A stretch of DNA of 64,000 nt from Tenacibaculum pacificus (GTDB lineage: Bacteria; Bacteroidota; Bacteroidia; Flavobacteriales; Flavobacteriaceae), in contig NZ_CP115917.1 of assembly GCF_027941775.1 (NCBI RefSeq), positions 1,811,001 through 1,875,000 on the forward strand. Reading direction: 5' to 3'. Position 1 is the stretch's first letter, and each line of letters begins with the position of its first letter. Below, piece after piece: positions 35,867 through 42,574 of this stretch. Below the pieces are notes generated by a model. That model saw only the letters and a list, made by a program, of their open reading frames with translations, was not told the origin of the DNA and did not search any database. Position numbers and translations under genes: made by a program.

Positions 35867-36229
35867 TTATTTTTTGCCTTGTTCCAGTAACCAAACTGCA
35901 TCATCATAAATTTTATCATCATTTGGCATTTTATAAAAACCATAAGTAGGAATATTACTAATAACTAAATCAGTAAAATAAGGAAAGGTTATATCTTTCT
36001 TCTTAAACGCTGATAAATCTAAAGTATCTCGATACACAAAAAAATAACTTGTATTATTAGGGTTTGACCATCTTTTTACTTTTTGTAAAACATCTTCTTT
36101 AGTTGCTCCTTTTTTTATCTGTAAAACCCAATACCAATTATTTTGGTACTTCAAAGATACAACCTCATCTACCTTAGAGCTACAACCAACAAGTGTTACA
36201 AGTATAAATAACAATAATATTTTTTTCAT
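35867..36229 (-). CDS. Prophage-encoded lipoprotein (120 aa)
   Basis: Start at 36229 gives a clean lipoprotein signal, 'MKKILLLFILVTLVGC', with Cys16 in LVGC. The mature part is mixed alpha/beta ('NNWYWVLQIKKGATKEDVLQKVKRW', 'AVWLLEQGKK'). Small phage lipoproteins often alter the host surface or block superinfection; this is only inference here. It lies between two terminators, so it may be expressed in the lysogen. Confidence 0.7.
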   Translation of the reverse strand: MKKILLLFILVTLVGCSSKVDEVVSLKYQNNWYWVLQIKKGATKEDVLQKVKRWSNPNNTSYFFVYRDTLDLSAFKKKDITFPYFTDLVISNIPTYGFYKMPNDDKIYDDAVWLLEQGKK

Positions 36230-36253
36230 AATACAAATTTTTACTGTAAATAT

Positions 36254-36285
36254 AAAAAAAGCCACTCATGTGAGTAGCTTTTTTT
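36254..36285. terminator. Bidirectional-looking hairpin terminator
   Basis: AAAAAAGCcACTCA / TGAGTaGCTTTTTT with A and T tracts on both sides, between the NA37-type gene and the lipoprotein gene. Confidence 0.7.
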
Positions 36286-36330
36286 ATATTTTTATCTTAT
36301 TATGTAACAATAATTTATACCTAATATCAA

Positions 36331-37380
36331 TTATTGTTCAGCATTAAAAAACACTTTATAATACTTCATCTTTTTAGTTTCATCATATCCTAGCTCTAAA
36401 TATTCAGAAGCAGCATCTGGAGCATCAATATCAATTTTTATCTGAATATTAGTATCTAGTTTAATTTCAGATTTAAACTTGCTTTTCTCCTTTTTTAGTA
36501 CGGCTTCTGATACTTCAAAATTGTTACGAATTAAAACATCGTTTAGCTTTTCAAAATGTTTTTTGTAGTCTTCAAACATTTCTTGGTGTTTTTCATCTTC
36601 AAAAACTTCTTCTTTAAAATTATGATAATCTACATTTTCTTGCTCTTTAAAATAATCAACTATGTTGGCTAAAAACTTACTTTGTTCTTGTTTACCAAAT
36701 TCAGGTTTTATAATTTCTTCAGAAAAATCTTTACACATTTCTAAATAATTTTGGGTGTGTAAATTACCATCATTTGCAAACTGCACGTTTAAGAAGTTTT
36801 TAATCCAGTACTGTGCATCGTAATTATTATTATCTACGGATAACACCACCGTTCCTTCAGTATCGGTTGTATTTAAAATTAAACAACCTTTGTCTAGTTT
36901 TTTTGTTGATATTCCTTTTTGAACAACCACATCAAAACTTTCTTCTTCTTTATAGGTTTGAAAAAAATCAACTTTACTTTCTATTTTAAAAACACCAACC
37001 GCATTGGTTAAAATATTTTTATATTCGATATTTTCAAAATATACAACCAATACATCGCCTGTTTTTATTTGAGCTGAATTTGATTGTTCAAATAAATGAT
37101 TTACAATATTTATTGAGTTTTCAATAAATACATCTTCATCATCAAAAATAGCATCGGTGTATTTATTAACTTCATTTAAACGAACATCGGCTTGATGACT
37201 AAATCGGTAACTTTGTGTAAGCGTTTGAAAAGACTTTAATAAAAAAGGCATTAATAATTCATAGCTTTCTTCATCAAAACGAACTAATTCTTCAGAAAAT
37301 GAATTTTGACCACTGTTAAATTTATTTGCTACTTTATGAATGATACATTTACTAATTTCGGTACGGGTTCTTTTTATCAT
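36331..37380 (-). CDS. 37-kDa nucleoid-associated protein family (NA37/YejK-like) (349 aa)
   Basis: Opens 'TEISKCIIHKVANKFNSGQNSFSEELVRFDEESYELLMPFLLKSFQ' and continues 'FIENSINIVNHLFEQSNSAQIKTGDVLVVYF', 'YDAQYWIKNFLNVQ', the NA37 pattern (I-x-x-I-I-H-x-v ... L..yll.pF ... A..iA..L......i..Gdl.v). Such proteins bind the nucleoid; the family is normally chromosomal in Bacteroidetes. Here it is inside the prophage between early genes and terminators, preceded by the phased TTTAAA cluster. Probable cargo gene. Confidence 0.75.
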   Translation of the reverse strand: MIKRTRTEISKCIIHKVANKFNSGQNSFSEELVRFDEESYELLMPFLLKSFQTLTQSYRFSHQADVRLNEVNKYTDAIFDDEDVFIENSINIVNHLFEQSNSAQIKTGDVLVVYFENIEYKNILTNAVGVFKIESKVDFFQTYKEEESFDVVVQKGISTKKLDKGCLILNTTDTEGTVVLSVDNNNYDAQYWIKNFLNVQFANDGNLHTQNYLEMCKDFSEEIIKPEFGKQEQSKFLANIVDYFKEQENVDYHNFKEEVFEDEKHQEMFEDYKKHFEKLNDVLIRNNFEVSEAVLKKEKSKFKSEIKLDTNIQIKIDIDAPDAASEYLELGYDETKKMKYYKVFFNAEQ

Positions 37381-37421
37381 TTTATTTTTTTTAAAAATTA
37401 TTACACTTTACTTAATCAAAA

Positions 37422-37460
37422 TTTAAAAGCGGTTTAAATCACTTTTAAATACTATTTAAA
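37422..37460. repeat. Four TTTAAA motifs at exact 11-bp spacing
   Basis: TTTAAA starts at 37422, 37433, 37444 and 37455. It lies upstream of the NA37-type gene, at the end of the preceding gene. One face of the helix would carry all four, as expected for a binding site of an oligomeric protein. Confidence 0.6.
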
Positions 37461-38018
37461 CTTGTTTGAAACACTATTTCGTTTACTTGCTAATCTATTA
37501 GCATTAGGGGCTGATTTAAAGTGTTTTTGTAGTCTAGCTTCTAACTGATAATTAACACTTTGTTTGGCTATATCTGATGATTGTTTACTTAACTGTATGG
37601 CTAATTTTTCACGATTATCAGAATACTTTTTAATTTCACGTAGTATCCGTGCAGGTGTTATTTTAAAAACATCACTTTCTTTTAAATTTTTACAGATTAC
37701 TACCAAATCCTCTAAACGTAAACTTCTGTATTCGTATTTCGATAGTAATTCTACGGCGATTACTTCGGCTTTACCATCGGGCAAAATATTATCAAAATAC
37801 ATAGACACCGCTTTAAATAAGTTTTTGATACCTATAATTGCTTTGTCTTCATTTATTTTTGATAAAGCCCCTAAACTTGGCGTGCCTGCCGTTAATGCCT
37901 GATGCATTGTTAAATTATTATAATGTTTAACAACCAACCTATTATTAAATGCTGACGCTTCCACCAGCTTCTGAAGTGCTGGCACCGTTTGTTTTGATGA
38001 TTTCTCTGATAATGACAT
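37452..38018 (-). CDS. Early phage protein of unknown function (188 aa)
   Basis: No family recognised. Helical, basic C-terminus ('RLQKHFKSAPNANRLASKRNSVSNKFK'), with 'EVIAVELLSKYEYRSLRLEDLVVICKNLKESDVFKITPARILREIKKYSDNREKL' in the middle, like accessory replication proteins. The start at 38018 overlaps the upstream gene by 74 bases; a Met at 37907 would avoid this. Confidence 0.6.
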   Translation of the reverse strand: MSLSEKSSKQTVPALQKLVEASAFNNRLVVKHYNNLTMHQALTAGTPSLGALSKINEDKAIIGIKNLFKAVSMYFDNILPDGKAEVIAVELLSKYEYRSLRLEDLVVICKNLKESDVFKITPARILREIKKYSDNREKLAIQLSKQSSDIAKQSVNYQLEARLQKHFKSAPNANRLASKRNSVSNKFK

Positions 38019-38484
38019 TTAATCTGGAGTTTATATATTTTAAATCGGTATTATCTTGATGAAACTCTTTTAAAATTTCCCAATTTGTTAAAATGAGTTG
38101 CCAATTTTGTAAGGCAGAAGCTTCATTTGTTCCGTTTATCTTTTTTAAATAGGTGATAATTTGTTTTAAAGCTTTTCCATCTGCTCCTGTAAACTTTGGA
38201 GGTATTCCTGTTGTTTTTTCATAAAAACGATACCATTCATCTAGGAATAAAGTATATAATGATTTTTCTTTTACCTCTAAACTGTAAGAAACTTTGCCTT
38301 TATATTCTGTTTCTTTATTTGGAATTTCCTTTTCATAAGCAGGTAAAATTGCTCCTAAATGAAGTATTACAAACTCATCAAATTTCCCTGATAAATAGGC
38401 AATTCTTAAAAACCGCCCATTTCGATAGGTTACCTTCAATGTCATTTTTGATTTAACCACATTGATTAGATAGTTTTTTGTCAT
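37945..38484 (-). CDS. Early phage protein of unknown function (179 aa)
   Basis: C-terminal part 'EKTTGIPPKFTGADGKALKQIITYLKKING...ALQNWQLILTNWEILKEFHQDNTDLKYINSRLNVIIREI' is a pattern seen in flavobacterial phage replication-associated proteins. N-terminal half is strand-rich. Start overlaps the stop of the small upstream gene by four bases. No defined function. Confidence 0.62.
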   Translation of the reverse strand: MTKNYLINVVKSKMTLKVTYRNGRFLRIAYLSGKFDEFVILHLGAILPAYEKEIPNKETEYKGKVSYSLEVKEKSLYTLFLDEWYRFYEKTTGIPPKFTGADGKALKQIITYLKKINGTNEASALQNWQLILTNWEILKEFHQDNTDLKYINSRLNVIIREIIKTNGASTSEAGGSVSI

Positions 38485-38657
38485 ACTTTTTTTATTAAAG
38501 AATACTCTAAACTATTAATATGATTATTTACCGCCTTTTGTAACCGTACATCTTCAATTGGTGGTTGAGCTATCCATTGTCCGTTTCCATCTTTATAAAT
38601 TCGATGGTCTTCAACAGAAAATTCAGTAGCTAGTAAAGATTTAAATATATAGCTCAT
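38481..38657 (-). CDS. Small phage protein (58 aa)
   Basis: Starts 'MSYIFKSLLATEFSVEDHRIYKDGNGQW' and ends 'VNNHINSLEYSLIKKV'. It is in an ATGA overlap with the next gene and follows the previous coding frame by two bases, so it is a real operon member. No family. Confidence 0.6.
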   Translation of the reverse strand: MSYIFKSLLATEFSVEDHRIYKDGNGQWIAQPPIEDVRLQKAVNNHINSLEYSLIKKV

Positions 38658-38659
38658 AA

Positions 38660-39092
38660 TTATTTGTATGTAAGTTTTATAATATTTTTAAATACATGTA
38701 GTATTTTTTCCCATTCTTCTTTTTCCCATTGTTTTAAAGGCTTATTTACTGGACTTTTTGGCGATTTTAAAAAATTACTCAAACGTTCAATATCTGGAAC
38801 CTCTCCGTGGCGTTCATTTAGTACTGTCCATTGTGCTTGGTACAAATAACTCCATAGTAATTTACGTTCACTTGTAAATTTACTCTTATCAAAAAAAGCC
38901 CAATTTGCAATGCTTTTTTTACCTGTGTTTAAATAATAAATTAAATCATCTGCTTCAATAACGGTTAACTCTTTTATAGAGTCAACTTGTCTTTTTAAAT
39001 GAGTAGATATAAAATCTAACCGATCATCTCTATCTAATTTTTTTTACTAAGAATTGTTTGTAATTTTTTTATTTGTAATTTTTGAATTTCCA
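38660..39092 (-). pseudogene. Early phage gene broken by a one-base loss in an A run
   Basis: The frame from ATG 39092 reads 'MEIQKLQIKKLQTILSKKN' and stops after an A8 run at 39043-39050. The next frame continues 'DRDDRLDFISTHLKRQVDSIKELTVIEADDLIYYLNTGKKSIANWAFFDKSKF' through 'WTVLNERHGEVPDIERLSNFL' to 38660. With nine As the gene is whole, about 144 residues. The opening recalls Mu GemA/gp16 (I-x-K-L-x-I...S-I-x-E-L-T-x-x-E-A-x-x-L-I-x-x-L) only weakly. Mutation, frameshift or read error are all possible. Confidence 0.6.
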
Positions 39093-39275
39093 TTATCTTA
39101 ATACTTCGGTTCTACCATCAACTTTTATCCACTTTTTACCTAATGCTAATTGTGCCATTTCTTGTGCTTTAGCTTTTTCCAAAACCTTTTGCGCCTTATC
39201 TCTTTGCCCAATTGGATTTGATTCTAAATAAGTTTTATTATCTTTTTCTAACGTTTCTTTAGTTTCTTTTTTCAT
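39093..39275 (-). CDS. Small phage protein (60 aa)
   Basis: Charged helical protein ('KKETKETLEKDNKTYLESNPIGQRDKAQKVLEKAKAQEMAQLALGKKW'). Stop is one base before the next ATG. No family. Confidence 0.55.
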   Translation of the reverse strand: MKKETKETLEKDNKTYLESNPIGQRDKAQKVLEKAKAQEMAQLALGKKWIKVDGRTEVLR

Positions 39276-39289
39276 CTTATTATATTTTG

Positions 39290-39361
39290 TTCCCTTGGCA
39301 AGACTCGAACTTGCAACCTTTAAATAAACTTTAACGCTCTAACCAATTGAGCTACAAGAGA
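39290..39361 (-). tRNA. tRNA-like gene with shortened anticodon arm
   Basis: Acceptor TCTCTTG pairs with CAAGGGA; D arm GCTC-AATTGGTTA-GAGC has the G-G pair; T arm GCAAG-TTCGAGT-CTTGC is standard. The anticodon arm TTAAA-GTTTA-TTTAA leaves a five-base loop instead of seven, so no anticodon can be assigned (TTA or TTT if pairs open). Lies between small early genes. Possibly a pseudo-tRNA or tRNA-like RNA. Confidence 0.65.
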
Positions 39362-39368
39362 TATGTTT

Positions 39369-39458
39369 TTAATTAAAAAAATTAGGTGGAGGCTTTACGT
39401 CTGAAACAAAAACACCTAAAAAAATACCAATTCCTAAACCTATTATAAAAGACATCAT
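39369..39458 (-). CDS. Tiny membrane protein (29 aa)
   Basis: One hydrophobic helix, 'MMSFIIGLGIGIFLGVFVSD', then 'VKPPPNFFN'. It starts one base after the DUF3164 stop and fills the gap before the tRNA-like gene, so it is likely expressed. Confidence 0.5.
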   Translation of the reverse strand: MMSFIIGLGIGIFLGVFVSDVKPPPNFFN

Positions 39459-39459
39459 A

Positions 39460-40095
39460 TTAAAGAGATGAAAATTGAATTACTACATCTTTCCAGCCTC
39501 CTGTTTTTAACTGTTTAAAAGCTCTACAGTATAAAGCTGTTCCGTTTACAGTTAAACAATTTTGAAGTCTGTCTAATTCCTCTATTAAATCATCATAACC
39601 TAATTCGGTTGCTTTCTTTTTCGCTCTGGTCAATAATTTAGGGTCGTAATCACCTGCATTATTTTTCATCAAAAAACTTTCAAAAAAAGAATACATTCCT
39701 TTATTACGTGTTTCAAAGCGTTTTTTCATAATATCCTGAATTGCATCTATATGAACTGCTGCTTCATCAGTAAACTCAAATTTATCTCTACGTTCTGCCG
39801 TAATTTTATAAATTCCATGTTTTATAGATATTTGCTTTTGTTCTTTAGCTTCTTTTCCTTGTACTTCATACATTTCATTCCAAATTTTATTAGCCTCTGT
39901 AATAGTGTATTCTTTTAGCTGTGTCAACTCATTATGGTAACTCTCAAAGCGTTTTACGGTTGATTCTAAAAAATCTTTTTTGCGTTTTTCACGCGCTATT
40001 TCTTTTGCTTTTTGCTCCTTTAAAGCCTCTTTATCTCGGCGTTCTAATTCTGCTTTTAAATCTGCTTGAGATAAGGTTGATAAGTCTACTGCCAT
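39460..40095 (-). CDS. DUF3164-family phage protein (211 aa)
   Basis: Matches the Mu-like DUF3164 pattern: coiled N-terminus ('ELERRDKEALKEQKAKEIAREKRKKDFLESTVKRFESYHNELTQLKEYTI'), then 'GIYKITAERRDKFEFTDEAAVHIDAIQDIMKKRFETRN' and 'CLTVNGTALYCRAFKQLKTGGWKDVVIQFSSL'. Common in early operons of Bacteroidetes transposable phages. Function unknown. Confidence 0.75.
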   Translation of the reverse strand: MAVDLSTLSQADLKAELERRDKEALKEQKAKEIAREKRKKDFLESTVKRFESYHNELTQLKEYTITEANKIWNEMYEVQGKEAKEQKQISIKHGIYKITAERRDKFEFTDEAAVHIDAIQDIMKKRFETRNKGMYSFFESFLMKNNAGDYDPKLLTRAKKKATELGYDDLIEELDRLQNCLTVNGTALYCRAFKQLKTGGWKDVVIQFSSL

Positions 40096-40271
40096 TTTTT
40101 TATTTCTATTGTTGTTAAATTATATTCATCCATTTGTGATAGCTTAGCTACGTAGTAGGACCTTTTTTGTGTTTTAGCACGGTACAAATGATGTTGTTTC
40201 TGATGATTTGCTATCCATTCTTTTAACTCGGTTACTTCATCTTCTAACCATTTTACTGTTACTGATGCCAT
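40086..40271 (-). CDS. Small phage protein (61 aa)
   Basis: 'ASVTVKWLEDEVTELKEWIANHQKQHHLYRAKTQKRSYYVAKLSQM', helical and charged. Overlaps the DUF3164 start by ten bases and follows the previous gene by two, as expected in this tight operon. No family. Confidence 0.55.
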   Translation of the reverse strand: MASVTVKWLEDEVTELKEWIANHQKQHHLYRAKTQKRSYYVAKLSQMDEYNLTTIEIKKWQ

Positions 40272-40273
40272 AT

Positions 40274-40633
40274 TTAGTTATAGTTAAAATTTTGTTTTTG
40301 TATTACATTTGGCTCTTTTATTTTAAACTGTTGCATTAGAACTGATGGGTATATGTCAAATACTTTTGAAATAATTTTACTAAATAATAAGTAACGTTCT
40401 TTACTTGTAATACCTTTTTTATTCAGATAAGGTTTTACATCAATACGGTACTGAATAATTAGCTTTCTAATTTCTATACGAAACCAATTATTAATTTGTT
40501 TATTAACTATTAATTTTTGTGTTGTTAAAAAACAGCCGTTACTATACAGTTCTGCCCAATTAAACAGCACTTGAAAAATCAAATTATCAAACTGCTCTGG
40601 CGTATAGCCTATAATTTTGTGTATTGGTTTCAT
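40274..40633 (-). CDS. Phage protein of unknown function (119 aa)
   Basis: 'IIGYTPEQFDNLIFQVLFNWAELYSNGCFLTTQKLIVNKQINNWFRIEIRKLIIQYR', helical. It lies downstream of the RecA-fold ATPase. No domain recognised. Confidence 0.58.
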   Translation of the reverse strand: MKPIHKIIGYTPEQFDNLIFQVLFNWAELYSNGCFLTTQKLIVNKQINNWFRIEIRKLIIQYRIDVKPYLNKKGITSKERYLLFSKIISKVFDIYPSVLMQQFKIKEPNVIQKQNFNYN

Positions 40634-40642
40634 AAGTAATTT

Positions 40643-41269
40643 TTATTTTATTTTTCCGTGATAAACTGCTGCCCTTTCTGCATTTACTATATATGGTACT
40701 CCCCCACCGTTTAACCTCTTTTTTGGAACACCTCTAAAGCCTTCAACTGGCACTTGAATATCTACATCATACCAAACGTCTTTTGCTAATGCTCCTTTTG
40801 CCTCATTACCATCTTGATGACTTATAAAAATGATACCCTTTTTAGGATAAAACTCATTTTTAAAATCAAAATACTCTTGCTTAGTTGCTCTTAAATATTG
40901 TAACGAATCTATAATGACAAAATCAGGTGAACGTTGTTTCCGTAATCTATCGGTTAACTCTGGTAATTGTTCTTTATCTAAAATGGTAAACTTATTAGCA
41001 ACCTGTTCCATATTATTACGTTCCATAGCCATTTGTAACGTATGGCTAAATCCCTGCTCTATACTATTGTAAGCTACTTTTCCAAAATTTGTTAAGTATT
41101 TACTTAACTGTATAGCTAATTCGGTTTTTCCACTTCCTGAAGGTCCCATAATTATCATACTAAACTGACGACATGGTTGCCCGAAGCTAGTTTGCCATTT
41201 TCCTTCAAAATCAAGCAAATCAAACTTTTTACTTAATAACTGTTTTACGTTGTATGCCTTTTTTGCCAT
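40643..41269 (-). CDS. RecA-fold P-loop ATPase (208 aa)
   Basis: Walker A 'GPSGSGKTELAIQLSKYL' at about residues 42-59, Walker B-like 'PDFVIIDSLQYLR' near residue 117, and 'GIIFISHQDG' sensor-like strand. Resembles phage AAA ATPases related to RadA/DnaB-like RecA folds. Likely works in recombination or replication during transposition. Downstream of the HNH-like gene by one base. Confidence 0.75.
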   Translation of the reverse strand: MAKKAYNVKQLLSKKFDLLDFEGKWQTSFGQPCRQFSMIIMGPSGSGKTELAIQLSKYLTNFGKVAYNSIEQGFSHTLQMAMERNNMEQVANKFTILDKEQLPELTDRLRKQRSPDFVIIDSLQYLRATKQEYFDFKNEFYPKKGIIFISHQDGNEAKGALAKDVWYDVDIQVPVEGFRGVPKKRLNGGGVPYIVNAERAAVYHGKIK

Positions 41270-41725
41270 TTATCTATTATTCATATTTTTTTTAATTCGA
41301 GATATAGACATATCTGAAGTATTATAATCTGATGCTATTCTTTTTAATGTTTCTCCTTTTTTAAGACGTTTTTCAATAACTGGTACATCTTCTTTTTTAA
41401 TTTTACTACGAGTACCTCTTGCTTTTTTCTTTGCCTCTGGATTTGTACCACATGGAGCCCAAAACAAATTTGTATAATGAAAACCATTTGCTTTTATCTT
41501 TCGAGTAGCATACCAACGTGGATTGTCTGCCATACCACGCCATGCCTCACAAATCAATTTTGCTACACTATATGTTTTTCTATTAAAATATACATATAGC
41601 ATATCCGATTTTCGTATCTTTCTGTTTAACGTGTTTACCTCTAACAATTCACCACAGTATAATACTTGGGTTCCGTCTTCATTAACTTTTAATCCTTCTA
41701 TTTCTGGATGATATTTATATGCCAT
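41270..41725 (-). CDS. HNH/NUMOD-like protein with C-terminal HTH (151 aa)
   Basis: The N-terminal 'VNEDGTQVLYCGELLEVNTLNRKIRKSDMLYVYFNRKTYSVAKLICEAWRG' resembles the HNH/NUMOD4 opening of homing endonucleases (conserved R..v..LV..af.g). The C-terminal 'RLKKGETLKRIASDYNTSDMSISRIKK' is a resolvase-like HTH. A complete H-N-H catalytic triad is not evident, so it may be DNA-binding only. Overlaps the MuB-like gene by 11 bases. Confidence 0.6.
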   Translation of the reverse strand: MAYKYHPEIEGLKVNEDGTQVLYCGELLEVNTLNRKIRKSDMLYVYFNRKTYSVAKLICEAWRGMADNPRWYATRKIKANGFHYTNLFWAPCGTNPEAKKKARGTRSKIKKEDVPVIEKRLKKGETLKRIASDYNTSDMSISRIKKNMNNR

Positions 41726-42566
41726 TCTCTAACTTGTAAATTCGTATCAATTCGGCAGCAATTCTTAAATCGCCATTTGATTTCTTTTGAATAATTTTAA
41801 TTATTGATTTTTCCTGTACTCCTTGCCCTTCACACATTAAGCCTACATCAGCAGCACTAGTTTGTTCAAATTCTATAAAAGTTCCAAAACGTGATAAAAG
41901 CTCTTCATAACCTTTACGCCTATTTCTAAAACCATCTTCTAATCTTTTTTTGAAATAATAAGTTGATAGTAATACAATACTGCACTTCCATTTAAGCTCA
42001 TTATAAAAGGTTATCAAAAAGTACATTAGTCGGTCTCCTAACTTATCTACCTCATCAAATATTAACTCAGGAGGAGTATCATAGTTTTGTATTCCGTTAA
42101 TAATCTCTTCCATCATTTGCGGAATTCTATTATGAGGATTACGAATACCCATTTTTAAAAGTATTTCTTGCAAAAAACGTTTTTCATCCCAATAAGAGGC
42201 ACATTCAATTCTGATTACATCGGCATTTTCTGAGGCATATTTTTTAGTAATTTCAGATTTTCCTGACCCAGCTATTGCTAATATGGTTACTACAGATTGT
42301 TGCTTTTTAACCTTATCTAAGGTTTCTAATAAAAAAGCAGCGTTCGAAGTATTTACAAACTGCCAGTTTTGAGAGTTATATCCTATCTGGTTTCCTATTT
42401 TACGGAACATATCATCTGTATAAGGCTCCCAATTACCATTCATTAAATGCGAAATAACTGCTGGTGAAACACCTTTTAAAGAATGTGCTGCCTTATTTTG
42501 TGAGCCTTTGTTCTTGATGTAAATAGCTAATAAATCAACTATTTTTTGTTTTTCTTTTTGTTGCAT
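41715..42566 (-). CDS. MuB-like ATPase (transposition target protein) (283 aa)
   Basis: N-terminal HTH ('GSQNKAAHSLKGVSPAVISHLMNGNW'), then an AAA domain with Walker A 'LAIAGSGKSEITKKYA' (about residues 96-111), Walker B 'ELIFDEVDKLGDRLMYFL' (about 170), and 'IVLLSTYYFKKRLEDG'. The layout of HTH plus AAA matches Mu B, which selects DNA targets and stimulates the transposase. Eight bases from the transposase stop. Confidence 0.85.
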   Translation of the reverse strand: MQQKEKQKIVDLLAIYIKNKGSQNKAAHSLKGVSPAVISHLMNGNWEPYTDDMFRKIGNQIGYNSQNWQFVNTSNAAFLLETLDKVKKQQSVVTILAIAGSGKSEITKKYASENADVIRIECASYWDEKRFLQEILLKMGIRNPHNRIPQMMEEIINGIQNYDTPPELIFDEVDKLGDRLMYFLITFYNELKWKCSIVLLSTYYFKKRLEDGFRNRRKGYEELLSRFGTFIEFEQTSAADVGLMCEGQGVQEKSIIKIIQKKSNGDLRIAAELIRIYKLENGI

Positions 42567-42574
42567 TTTGTAAA

